A stretch of DNA of 64,000 nt from Ectocarpus siliculosus (lineage: Eukaryota > Sar > Phaeophyceae > Ectocarpales > Ectocarpaceae). The position numbers and the translations under genes were made by a program. Below are positions 24,501-36,000 of this stretch, one piece after another. The first letter of the stretch is position 1; every line of letters begins with the position of its first letter. The stretch covers positions 1,311,547 to 1,375,546 of the forward strand of contig FN649729.1 in assembly GCA_000310025.1 (NCBI GenBank), in the 5' to 3' direction. The notes beneath the pieces were generated by a model. It saw only the letters and a list, made by a program, of their open reading frames with translations, had not been told where the DNA came from and did not search any database.

Positions 24501-27500
24501 TCTCGTTTCTTTCTCTCCTTTTCGTCGTACTTTTATTCCTCCGATATTGAGATGGCGGTTCGTGGTATATGTATGCCGTTGCGTCGCGATTCATTCGATC
24601 GGGTGTTCCAAGCTGCTCCTGCTGCATCTAGGGCCATGCGATGCGTGCTACATCCCATCGTCTAACAACGCGCTAGTGCGGATCTTACGGCCGAGGGGAG
24701 GCAAAGGTCTGATCTAATACCAACAAAGGTTTGGTTCAGGCAGCTGTATTTTACCGTCAACATGTCGCATGGTTTCAGCTTATACTCCCCCTGATTGATA
24801 GGGAGGGGTGATTGTGCGATCCTCAGTACATCCCACAACTAGCAAGTTCAAGGTGTCAACGCCAACGTTGGTGGCCTTGAAAACCCCTTGTCCAACACGT
24901 GCAACGCTTCGAGGTAGCGGTGTGGGACCGCCATGCCATATTTGTGCGCACACCAATAATAATGCTGTCATTAGGTTTCCAACCCTAGTCAAGAGCAGGG
25001 TCGGGGGGCTAAGAGGGAAAAGAAAAAGACCATCCCACGATTGGGTTCTTAGGCTGTTTCTTATAGATCGTTTTTTCTCAGTAAAAAAAAGTGCAATTTC
25101 TGATTCCGGACAAAAATCCAGTTCTTGTTGGATCATTTTATTTTACACATTTCCGGTTAAACTTTTTGATTTCAAGTTTCCAAGCGGTCATGCGTTCGGA
25201 AATGATTGTTACGACGGAAATCGAGGGGTCGCTTGCACTTTTCGTGCGGACACGAAAGAAAGCAGATACATCAACGAAGAGCGACCCAGCGTGTAATATC
25301 GACGGCCAAATACCAGCGGCGCCGACGACAACACGGAACCAACCCACCATGTGGCTCATTGTCCCCACCATCGACCCGCTTGTAGTAGGCGAGAGGCGGT
25401 CGTACGGAAGTTTTGCATCGGTGAGTTCCTCCCCGATGGCCTGAGAGACGACAAACACACGCGACCACGTCAAAATCTTGACACGTTCATTCTTCTTCAA
25501 GTATCTCGCCTTCCTGAGCCTGTTGCAAAACTTGCTTGATAGTGGAAGGTCAGATGGTACTGAATTTACCGCCGATTTGACCTACAAATTAGACCTAATA
25601 TTTCTCAAGGGCAGAAAAGGAAAATCTTTCTCATGAAGAACAATACAGGAACCAGAACGACAGATCTGCTGGCAGCGTAGGAATCAAGCGGACACATGCA
25701 CGCCAGGAGCAGGCAGAATCGATGTTTCGCAACGTTCAAGCAATGCGCTCTCACCTCCACGCCAAGATCCACGTCCACGAAGAATAAGTTGACGAACTGG
25801 GTGTTTATCGACACTCCTGTGGACGCCAGCTCAACAGCCGGGTCGAAGTCGTCGTGCGGGTCTTCGTCCCAAAGCAGCTGTACCGTTCGCGTTGTCATTG
25901 TGCAACGCCGAGGAACATCCCCATGCACGTGTGATACACGTGGGCAAATATGAAAAGGGGGATATTTGAGGCACCGACCGGCAGCGAGAGCGAAACAAGG
26001 AGCGGACGAGAAAGAGGCGGACTCTGGGCCGTTGAGAAGAGAAGCGCGCAGCACAGCCGTAAATACATCTATCTGCCGTCATGACCCGGAACCCGTGAAA
26101 GGCGCCAGGAAGCGAAAAGACGCCAGGTGGGAGACAGAAAATAATGGTGTCGGTCGGTTGGGGTCAAACCGAAATCGCAACAGCAGGGAAGGGGCACAAC
26201 CCCCCTGAGAGATATGAACCGAAGATTACATGAGAGACAACGCCCCCTCCGTGGACGATTGTTGATTCTCGACTACGCCACGACGAAGAGGGTGCTACAG
26301 CAGTCAGTAACGCATTTTCGGAAAGGTCTCGAAGTGATAATAGCAATTCCATCGCCGCTTTTGTTGGCACAGTCACTGCTGTTTTTGGTTGCCAAGTAAT
26401 CGAGGTTTGAAAATCGGTCCATGGAGATGTGGTTTCCTATGACGCCTACGATACACACACAGCGCGAGCAAGAGAGAATGGAAAGCACCCCGTGATTGCC
26501 TATGGAGAGGTTCCTGCGGCAACCCGTGCGTTCAGGACGGACGACATCACCACGCACGACGCGTTGTCCCTCCCACCCCCACCCCCACCTCCGCCCGCGC
26601 ACTCACCCCGAAGATTGCATAGAAGTGGTTGATGTCTCCGTTTTCAATCCCCGTTTGATTTACCGTAAGCTTTGAGGTCGGCAGCACCCTGCAGTGAGGG
26701 TAAGCTTCTTGGATGGCAAGACTTGCCTCGTCTGCCTCCAGCTCGGCTTCCATAAAGCCCTGGTGCGTCGCGGGGACAAGGGTTGGGGAACAACGGGAAA
26801 GATTGAACCCGCTGCTTCTCGTCTTAGCCATGTCCCAGTTGTCCTTGCGAAGACCGAGCCCGCCTCTTTCTCCAAACAGCGGTGGAATACGTAGTCTATG
26901 CCCTTATCCCCCTCTTTCTCCTCTCGACCCTCTTCTATTTGTTGCCTATACTACTGTACCAATGTCTCTCTCATGTTGATGTCGGGGATGCCACCTTCGA
27001 CCATGTCTCCTTCTTGAAAACGTTTCGAGAGACTTTCACGGAATCATCACTTGGCCGCTTTGACCGGACAATACTCAGGGCAAATCAAGAAGTGCTCGCA
27101 CGGCAGCGGACGTACGATCCAAACGTCCCGGTCGGGATACGACACACTTCGTACAAGTCAGCAACAGCATAGATACATAGACTATCTGCAGCAGCATCTG
27201 CGAGGAGGGCCTCACATACTGGCCGAACATCGTGAAGCTGGCATTTACGAAGCAGTCGGACGGCGGGTACGTGAGGCAACCCTCGTACTGAGAGACGCAC
27301 ACCGCCAGATCCGGGAACGTGAAAACCTCCAGCTGAAAATGGAAAAGAGAGCCGAGAAGGAGGCCGGAATGCGGGCAAGCACGCGGGGGGGGGGGGGGGG
27401 GGGGCCGGGGGGTTTTCCTTCCCTGTAAAAGGGGGGGGCTTCCCTCCAGTTTTTGGCAATGGCGTGGGGGGAGGGCCCCCCCCCCCTAAGGGGGGGGGCC

Positions 27501-29421
27501 CCCTTTTAAAAAAACAGGGGGGGGGCTTTGGGAAAAAAACCTTTTAAAAAACCGGCTTCTTTAACAAAAACCGCTGGGTTTTTTTTTTACCTATAATAAG
27601 GGCCCCCTTTTTTTTTTTTTTCCGGGCCCCCAAAAAAATTCTTCCTTTGGCTTCAAANNNNNNNNNNNNNNNNNNNNNNNNNNNNNNNNNNNNNNNNNNN
27701 NNNNNNNNNNNNNNNNNNNNNNNNNNNNNNNNNNNNNNNNNNNNNNNNNNNNNNNNNTGGGGGGGGGGGTAGGGGGGCCACCCTTAAAATGGAGGGACCC
27801 CCCCCCCCAGTTCGGGAAACGAAAAACCCCCCAGTAAAAAATGAAAAAGAGACCCGAAAAGGGGCCCGAAATGCGGCCAACCCCGGGGGGGGGGGGGGGG
27901 GGGGTCGCGGGGCGTTAGCATGCCGTGTAACAGGTGGTGCTCTCACTCGAGTGTTGGCAAGTGCAGTGGGGAGAGGCACCACACGCCGTAGGTGGGGGAG
28001 CAGCATATGAGAGAACGAGGGGAGGGCATTGGGGACAGACAGCTTGCAAAAACGCGGCTGCTTAAGCAACAGCAGCTGGCTCTCATTTAGACGTATAGTA
28101 GGTGCCCAGTTTGTTTGTTTTGCCGTGACACACAAGAGAATCCTACCTTGAGCTCGAAACTTGCCGCCGGATCCGTCCTCGACTCGACGGCGTCCCACAC
28201 GATGAATGCAATATCTGCGACGGAAACCAAGCGCGGTTACAGAACGACGGCCTGATCAAGGGACAGAAAATAAGGGCTGTTAGCCTACCTGATGTATGTC
28301 ACCGCCCTTTTCTTTAGTGAGCCGAGGAGCGGCACAGCGCCGCGAGTTTTTAAGCACCTCCACCAAACAAAAAGTCCTCACCGCCAAAAACGTGAAATTG
28401 ACTGCAGTACAGCAGTACAGCCAAAAAGCTACCGCCGTATGGCAATACCGCCGAAAAAGTACCTACACATACCGCGTGCCGGAACGCGATGGGCTGCGTC
28501 GACAGAGGCCTCGGCTGGTCGACTGCACGTAGTCCATGCAGGCAAATTCTTGTGTAATATTATGAGTCCCTGCGGCCGGCAATTTCGCTTTTATTGTCTA
28601 CCGCCCCGCCTGTGTCCACCTACAGTACCCGTTGCCGATAACGTCTCTCCTCTCTACACAGAAGTTTCACACCGCGGGACTGGAATTGCGACACTGCGAC
28701 CGACCGTCGAATCTTCGCTGATGTTGCTGCGAGTGTGTGGCCCTTTCGGAAGCCATTTCTCAGCGTTCGGTTTTCGCGACGAGAAGTTGGGGTGAAAGTT
28801 CAAGTTATTATTACCACGGCGGCAAATCGACCGCAGTCGGTTTTCATGCTTCAAAGTGCACATGCTCACAGAGGGAAACCAATCTGCAAGTGTGTACTGT
28901 ACCCGCTACCCGCTCGAGACGCGTGGTACGCTGTGGCAGGCATCTTTTCTTCCGATCGTCCAGCAGCATATATGGATACACGCGAAAGACAGGGCGGGCA
29001 ACCTCACATGCAAGGAACGCTAGGATCAGGCTGATCCAAATGATGGTAGCCTTTCTTCGGTGTCTCTTGACCACCGTCCGCGGCAACCTGCAGCAGCACA
29101 GACAGTGCGGCAATCAATTGCATGCTTGCAGACTCTCAGCCCTCTTCGGGGAAAGAGTGCAGGTAAAGAGTGTGCATGTAGGTCGTCGTGTTTTGCTGCG
29201 AAGGAACATCAACGAAGAAGTGCTTGCTGCGGCTGCATCTCTGCCACAGCATCAACACATACAATACAGCAGTGAATCATCAACGCATAGAAACCGTGAA
29301 GCATCAGCACTCACCAGAGGCTCGCTGGCGATGCCAACCTGTCCTCTACCTCCTCCGCCTCCTCTTGGTGCTGAGTGCCGCGTGCTTGTGTCGACGGAAC
29401 GGCGCTACATGTGGAAGACAT
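21503..29421 (-). CDS. Two-helix membrane protein with ectodomain and tandem cytoplasmic WW domains
   Basis: Family not recognised. Exons in order: 29421-29315, 29087-29008, 28214-28147, 27332-27216, 26759-26607, 25877-25755, 25440-25147, 24365-24125, 23698-23544, 23144-22950, 22349-22271, 21819-21503; 642 residues, all phases consistent. Residues 1-48 are hydrophilic with a basic RHRRK stop; helix 1 about 50-69 (IIWISLILAFLAYIAFIVW, made across an exon join). An ectodomain of about 310 residues holds five Cys and NxS/T sites such as NAS and NQT. Helix 2 is about 385-408 (AIIGAIGGVWQFVVIAFGLF), then a basic stretch and two WW domains. WW1 (457-486, LPIGW...YYYN) has Glu where the second Trp should be. 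WW2 (523-552, LPPGW...YYYVN...HWDRP) is intact. A Ser/Gly/Pro-rich tail ends MPELP. Topology (both ends inside) is inferred. Weak points: the end of exon 25440-25147 and the exact start. A scaffold gap lies in the intron 27333-28146. Confidence 0.82.
27405..27904. other. Scaffold gap (100 N at 27658-27757) with falsely duplicated, degraded flanks
   Basis: Exactly 100 N stand for a gap of unknown size. Left of it, 27405-27657 is a homopolymer-ridden poor copy of 27905-28165. Right of it, 27758-27884 is a poor copy of about 27260-27384. Both sides share a run of exactly 20 G (27385-27404 and 27885-27904). The two contigs therefore overlap and the real sequence most likely runs from 27404 straight into 27905. 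The whole segment is intronic (intron 27333-28146 of the WW-domain gene), so no coding sequence is lost. Confidence 0.88.
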
Positions 29422-31216
29422 GGTCTGAACCAACGTACTTTTTCGATCGCACACGCACACGCGCACACGGCCCCTGTCTGCAGTACAAAAAGGGGTATCA
29501 CCTGCACAACTGCGGCCAGAGGTACGCAGAATACCAACAACCAGTTGTACCCACAGACTCGGGAGGAAGCAGCACACAAGGCAACACCGTATCAAGTCAG
29601 CCACTAACTCTGGTCAAGCAAGATCCCCCACCACGTCCACCACGAGCACACGGAACCCCGAGTGCGCTTCTTGTGGAAATTTCGAACGTTCTTGAGAAAA
29701 TTCCGGAGAAAAAAAAACGAGGTCTTCTTGTGTATGTTGATGGGATACATCTACGTACGTAGTCCCACAACAACACAACAACAACGGACAACAACGCCCG
29801 ATCGTGACACGGCAGTGTGCGTGAACTTCGAGGCGAGTCGGGAGAAGAGGGGAATCCCGCTCACATATCCAAACTTCCCGTTAATACCTTCCTCGGATAT
29901 AATGTGGGAAGGAGCTTATCCCGCCGGTTTTTGCAGCGTATATGAACAGAATAAATATTTTAGGTGTTCCGCGGCGGGTCATCGTAAGAACGTTGGGGAA
30001 AGGATTAATGCGAAAGAAGGTCTTCCCTGCGGTTGCTGCGTTGGAATATAACCTCAACCCATAGGCCGCCTGATGAGTAGTCTAAATCACTGCAGCAAAC
30101 CTTTTGCTGGGGCAGCGCTCGCTGCTTGTTTCCTAAGTGAGCACCAACCGAGAATATCTAGATCCGTTTTTTTTGTTGGTAAGGTTGCTGCATGTTGCTG
30201 TCCTCAAAACTATAAACCGTCGTTCTATGGAAGCCCTCTACTCTGGGTGAGCAGAGAGTCCGGGAGTGTGGTGGCTATCTCCTGCCACCCTTCCTGCCAC
30301 CGGAGGTTGGCTATTTCCTTTGGTGCAATATGGCGAGGAATGCCAAGCGTGACCGAGCGAACTCAGTCAAGCTAGGTTGGCGCGGAGAGTGGGCGAGCCT
30401 TCGCGGACCCATTTCCAATTCTCCTAAAGATTCATCAACTCTTCGCAGCCGTTGGGAATCGTAGGAGTCGTGGACCCTCGGAGAACGGTAATCTATTATC
30501 ACATATTCCCTCAGATCCTACTCTTTATGTACGTGTATCTGTGCTCCCTGAATCTCCATATCCTGACCTCCACAGTTCGTGTCATTGCTCAGGTACCTTC
30601 CAACATCTTCTACCGGTCCAACTGACACGGACACACGTACGCCTTTCATGATCACAGGCCAGCTACCCACAAAAGGGCACACACTCGTTTTTAAAAACTA
30701 AACATTAGGTTCACTATTTTATCCGATTGTCTATCCCGTCTGCCACAACATGCACAGCATTGTTTGTGGGCGCTACACTATGTAGTCATATCTCCACAAC
30801 AAGTAATAGTGCTTGTGCATCGTGTCATCACGCTCCTGTTTAGCCTTTCGCGGGCGACAAACATGTCATGATTCAGAGACCGTCCAGCATGTTCCAGACA
30901 GACCGCGAAACCTTGTCGCTCTACATGGGCTCCACAAAAAGAGTGCGGTGCGGTGAGAGTTTATCTACCTCGCGCATACGGGGTGCTGGTTCATTGTTCC
31001 AGAGAGCTCCACCGGCTGACTAAATCTAGTCCTTACAACATTTGTTGTGGTCTCAGAAGTCGAGGCGTGGCCATGCGAAAAACGCATCAACAAAAAAAAA
31101 TAAACACGGCTGTCGGCCTAATGCTTCAAACCTCTTAAGCTATTGAACTGTTGAGAGTAGCTATACGAGGGCACCACAGATTCTCTACGGCACCATGAGG
31201 AAACGCTAACACTCGA
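29422..31216. other. Intergenic: promoter side of WW-domain gene, 3' side of mutase gene
   Basis: About 1.8 kb without a supportable gene. It should hold the 5' UTR and promoter of the WW-domain gene (start 29421) and the 3' UTR of the mutase gene (stop 31217). Minus-strand open frames upstream of 29421 continue the reading frame but look like untranslated CA-rich sequence. No convincing TATA box was found. Confidence 0.6.
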
Positions 31217-32980
31217 TCAAACGGAGGCAGGCCGTTCCCCCACACCGCCCGCGATGTCGTGTACCGCTTGCATGGCCTCGAGGCACAGGGCGTCCGCGGC
31301 CTCTCGGGTGTCAGCCTCGGCGTAGACGCGCACGACGTCTTCCGTTCCTGACGGCCGCACGAAGCACCTTGACAACATGCCCCCACAAGATGAGTAGGTA
31401 GGTGGTAGCACACGGAAGATTTGCACGGAGAGATTAAGCAGGAGGCCGGTGTGGCGGGAGGCCATCGTACGCAGAAAGGCAAAGGAGAGGTTGATGTGGC
31501 GGGAGGTCTTTGGGCGCGTAAAAAGAACACGCACTAAGAAGGAACCTCATGAACATCTCATGCTAACAACGTCCGCCATTCTCGACGGCGAGGCACAAAA
31601 CCTCTCGGCAAGTCCCGAAAGAAAGCAGCGGACGAACGAGATACCAAGATGCATGAGCTTCAACAGCTTGGCGCGGTGCGCTCAGCATATTGAAGGACGG
31701 TCATGGCGAAGGGGGAAATCGAATTCAGCGACATACCTACCTACCTTCGGTCAAGGTGCCAACGCGGCAATTTAGCAGTGAGGTTCGATGCTGAGGACTC
31801 TTCAGCGTTGAAGCCATAGTTTCAATATGCAGAGAGTAAATACACATCGTGACAAAGCTAGGGATCGGAATGCAGAGACTCTCGCCGAGCAGCAACCAAT
31901 CGACTTGATCCGCACAGGGAGTTTGCACCCCCTCGCCTTCAGCGTCGCTCGATAGCTTGGAGACGTCGTTACAAGCGACGGCACACCCCGGAACCAAAGG
32001 CGTACAAACCTAGCTCACCTGCCGTTGGGGGTGGTAGCCATGGCCTTGTCGAGGGCGGCCTGAAGCCCGGGGGGGCGGAGAGCGCTGGTTTCGTCTGGGC
32101 TGCAGGTGATGATGGAGCGGTCTGCCACCGCGGTCTTGGCCTGGCGGCTGGGGAGATCCGCGTACAACGCCGCCCAGTCCTGCCGAACCCCCCATTTCGA
32201 AGCCAGAGTCAATCAAGCCAACAGGGGAGAAACAAAAGGAGTACACAAATAGCGATATAAAAAAAATCGATACAATAGCCCGAAAAGGTTCGAACTCTTT
32301 GTCTTCGACGTCTCGTCTTAATTTAGTGATGAATAGCACCTTACCTCTTGATCACACTTCGGCGATGTACCACGCTGGACTAGAATATTCTCTGCTAGAG
32401 CCACGCCAGAGGCTTCCCCAACCAATGCAAGGAAGAAGAGCAGGCAGGAATAGCACCCCTCCTTGTGCGAACACATATATCGAGAGGGTCAGTCACCTTG
32501 CAGCTCCACCCCTTGAGGCGCAGCACCGCCTCGCAAAACAGCAGGTCGCTCAGAGCGTCTCCGACGGCCTGGTTGATGAGCGTCGCCGAAGACAGGAGCC
32601 GGCGGACAGACTGCTCCATCGCCGCGTCACCAGAGCTCGTCTGAGGACACCGCAAAAGACGCAACCGCCCCCAAAAGAGATTAGCTACAACCAGGTGCAA
32701 CGCATGGTAATGGTAAGCAAGGGGGTCGAAAAAATTGATCAATAAGTTTCACACACGCGCGTCTTGCTATGACCTTCCTTGCTTGGAAATGTGCAACCCC
32801 TCCTGCCAAAAAACTATGACAGGGTTCGTCGGGATTGTCTCGGGTGTGGTGCGCCATCAACGAAAACGACGTTGTATAACACATCATGTGGCCTTCTTCG
32901 TTTCGATCAGGAAAGCAAAAATGGCGGCGGCAGCAGCAGTGACAACAACAACAACGACGAAAGCAAGCAAAAGCAAAAGC

Positions 32981-33012
<32 letters not shown>

Positions 33013-36000
33013 AAACAACGACGACGACGACGACGACACAAAAACAAAAAACAACAACAACAACAACAACGATGACGACGACGACGACACCATACCTTCT
33101 GCATGTCGATGAGGCGAGCCAAGACCTTATCCTTGAAGAGGACCGTTCCGTGACCGTTAGCCTCGAAGTAAACCCCCACGTCGTACTTCTCAGCCTCGTG
33201 GTGAACGAACTTCACCCCCGTCTTCGCGATCGCCACGGGGACCCCCTGCGCCTTGAGATACCTGAAACAAGAGGCCCACACGCGGTACGCGGTCCAACTT
33301 TATTTAGAACAGTTGTCAACACCATGGTCGAGCGTCAAATGCGGCGTTCCGTGTGCAAGTTTTTTTACTCCCGTATCTATCGAAAATTACAGAGCAGCAG
33401 CTTTGAAGAACAAACCAGGCCTGAAGGGATCGAGAAAACATCCGAACAGCCCATTTCTGGGCCGACTATGAGCAGTCCTGGACAAGTCGAAGCTCGTGTG
33501 CGACAAAACGCCAGGGGCGGGGCACCTTGTCTTGGAAGGCGAGACCGCCTGCCACAACAAGATACCGTTTCCCTCACGCCGATTTTCGTAGCCCGACTAC
33601 TCCGCATCAACTCGGGTGACAGACAGTACCGATCGATACTACATCTTTGGAAGATACGATAACACCTTCCCAGCGCCAGTCACCCTGCGCAAGAGAAAAA
33701 CGAGCTTTGCAAGTCAGTCTGGGGGTGCGTCATGTGGAATACACCGCACTCCGAAACTAAACACGCACGTGTGTAAGCACCTTCAACATCCTGCGGGGAG
33801 GGGAGGTACGGTACAATACTCACTGGGTCGATCCCCCGTTAGCGTAGGCAGTCTGGACCACGGACATCGAAAACTCCTGCTCGAAAGGCAGACCCAAGGC
33901 AAGGCAAGGGCGGCGACGCACGGCAGTCCGCGCGAGGGCCAAGATGGATCGAAATAGAACAGATGGAATGACAGGCCGGAGGGGCGCATTGGTGTGTCCC
34001 AATTCCCAGGTAGTACAGTACAAGCTTGAGGGCTCTCCCTGCCCTCGGTTTCGTAGAACTTAGAAAAGTGAAAGAAGCGATTGTGATTTTACTTGTCGCT
34101 TCGTTGACACCAGAAACATGCTCACCCCTCACTCCCGAGAAATACCGATACGTTGGCGTGACCCCCAACAAATATCGGGAAAATACGGCGTCCCGATAGA
34201 ATGGGGCTGAAGGCATTTGACACCGGCTATTCAACCTCGACCTTCTCTTTCAAGTATTTGGAGGCTCAGCTACAAGAAGGAGTTTCACCGGGTGTCGAGA
34301 AAGACGGTGACACTCGTCAAAAATATGCTGAGAAAGAGTAATGGTCACGAGAAAAAGGAACATACTAATACAATAACAGTGAACCCTCCAATCTATTCTC
34401 GCTCAGGTTCACGTTCTATTCTTTGAAATGGGTAAACGACAAAAATTTTCAGCGTAAGTAGGGTATACCTTGTCCAGACCGAGCTTCGCCAGCTCCTCGT
34501 GGATGAAGGCAGCGCACAGCGCGGCGATCTTGTCCCCGTCTAGGAGAACCCACTTTCCACTAACGAACCAAAGAATGGCGCAGCAGAGGCAACAAGAAAC
34601 AAAATCATCATGAAAGACCACTACATACAGCAGTAGCGCAGAGAGAATATTTGTCAGGGAACGGGATGAGATGCTCTGCCACTGAACAAAAGGCGTGTCA
34701 TAGGATCCACAAAAAAAAAAAAACGCTTCGTCGCGAGAGACCGCTCTTCTAGCAGAGAGATGATGTCTTGTCAAGGAACTGGAGAAACAAAGGATAATCT
34801 CGTCGTCGTTAGGAAGAAACCTGATTCACACGCCCAGCACCAACCTCTCTTCCTGCTGCTGTTCAGCCCCCCCCGCGCGACAACCTCATGTTAATGTTTT
34901 TGAAAACAACCATACAATCAAAAAGACGGAAACCCAATATGGGATGCACAACCCGGTTCACGCACGAAAAAATGGGCTCGAAACAAAAGAAAAATCCCAC
35001 ACCTCTTCCCCAACTCCGGAAACCCGTGTCGAATATGTGATGCACAACCCGGTTCACGATCGAATCTCCACCGGATTTTGACTCTCTGAATCACTGAAAA
35101 TTCAATCCAGTACGTACCGTGGAAGAATATGGATGTCAGAGACAGACTCCTTCCAACTCACGTGTCGTCGAAGAAGTGGTACACAAGTCGGTCCGCGTCT
35201 CCGTCGAAGCTGCACAGACGCTTGCCGGTATCGTTCGCCGCAGATACGCCGGAAGGCGGGACTCCTTTCTGCGAGAGAAGAAGAATGCAGCGGAAACAGA
35301 AAAAAAAAGAGCAGCACGCAAAGTCCCCGCGATTTGTCAGCATTCAACACCGCAGCAGCAAGCATTCCGTACCAGACACGCTCCTCTTGCAAACAACAAC
35401 ACACGCAACCTCAACAATTCCCGCCTCCCAAATGGCGAACGCGGTGGATGTGGGCCAATAAGGGTGCCACCGCGTGGCATCGGTACAAACCATCCCGACA
35501 ATGTATGTAGTCGCACAAGTCGCCACGAAGATTGATAAAGAAAGCACCCTGGACTCCAAGGTAGGTAGGTGAAGTCGTGAGCAATGGCTGATCAATATGG
35601 AAGACAAAAAAATTTTTTTCACGAACTCGTACAAAAGAGGAAGAATAATTTATCGCGAGCGTCGGAGAGAATGCAAAGATGCGGGCGAGTATCATGGAAC
35701 TCTGGGCGAAAACTCAACCGAGTTGTCCGGTTCTTACTTTTTTACCTCGGGTGGGTTCTCGCAGATACTTGCAAAACCGCCGACCCGTGCGATCTTCCCT
35801 ATTCCTGAGAGGTTTAAATGTAAACTATTATAGTCACACGGGCGTTTTTTTTTTTCCCGGGAAAAAAATGACCACGAGCACAAAAAAAAAGGGGGGGGGG
35901 GCAGAGCATTTCTTGACATATTTTTTTTGGTTTTGGGGAGGACATTTGTATCTTTAAGAAGAAGTCAAATCTGAATTTACTTGATTTTCTTATTCATGCC

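Noticed and set aside
28654-28869. 71-codon minus frame between WW-gene exons 2 and 3
   Set aside because: Joining exons 29087-29008 and 28214-28147 directly keeps phase and completes a membrane helix, so this frame is intronic.
32884-33112. Asn/Asp/Ser/Gln homopolymer open frames on both strands
   Set aside because: They are translations of the CAA/CGA microsatellite in a mutase intron.
35850-35960. Homopolymer-rich patch (T12, A9, G12) in the large mutase intron
   Set aside because: It resembles the degraded gap flanks, but no N run or duplicate copy was found, so no break is claimed.
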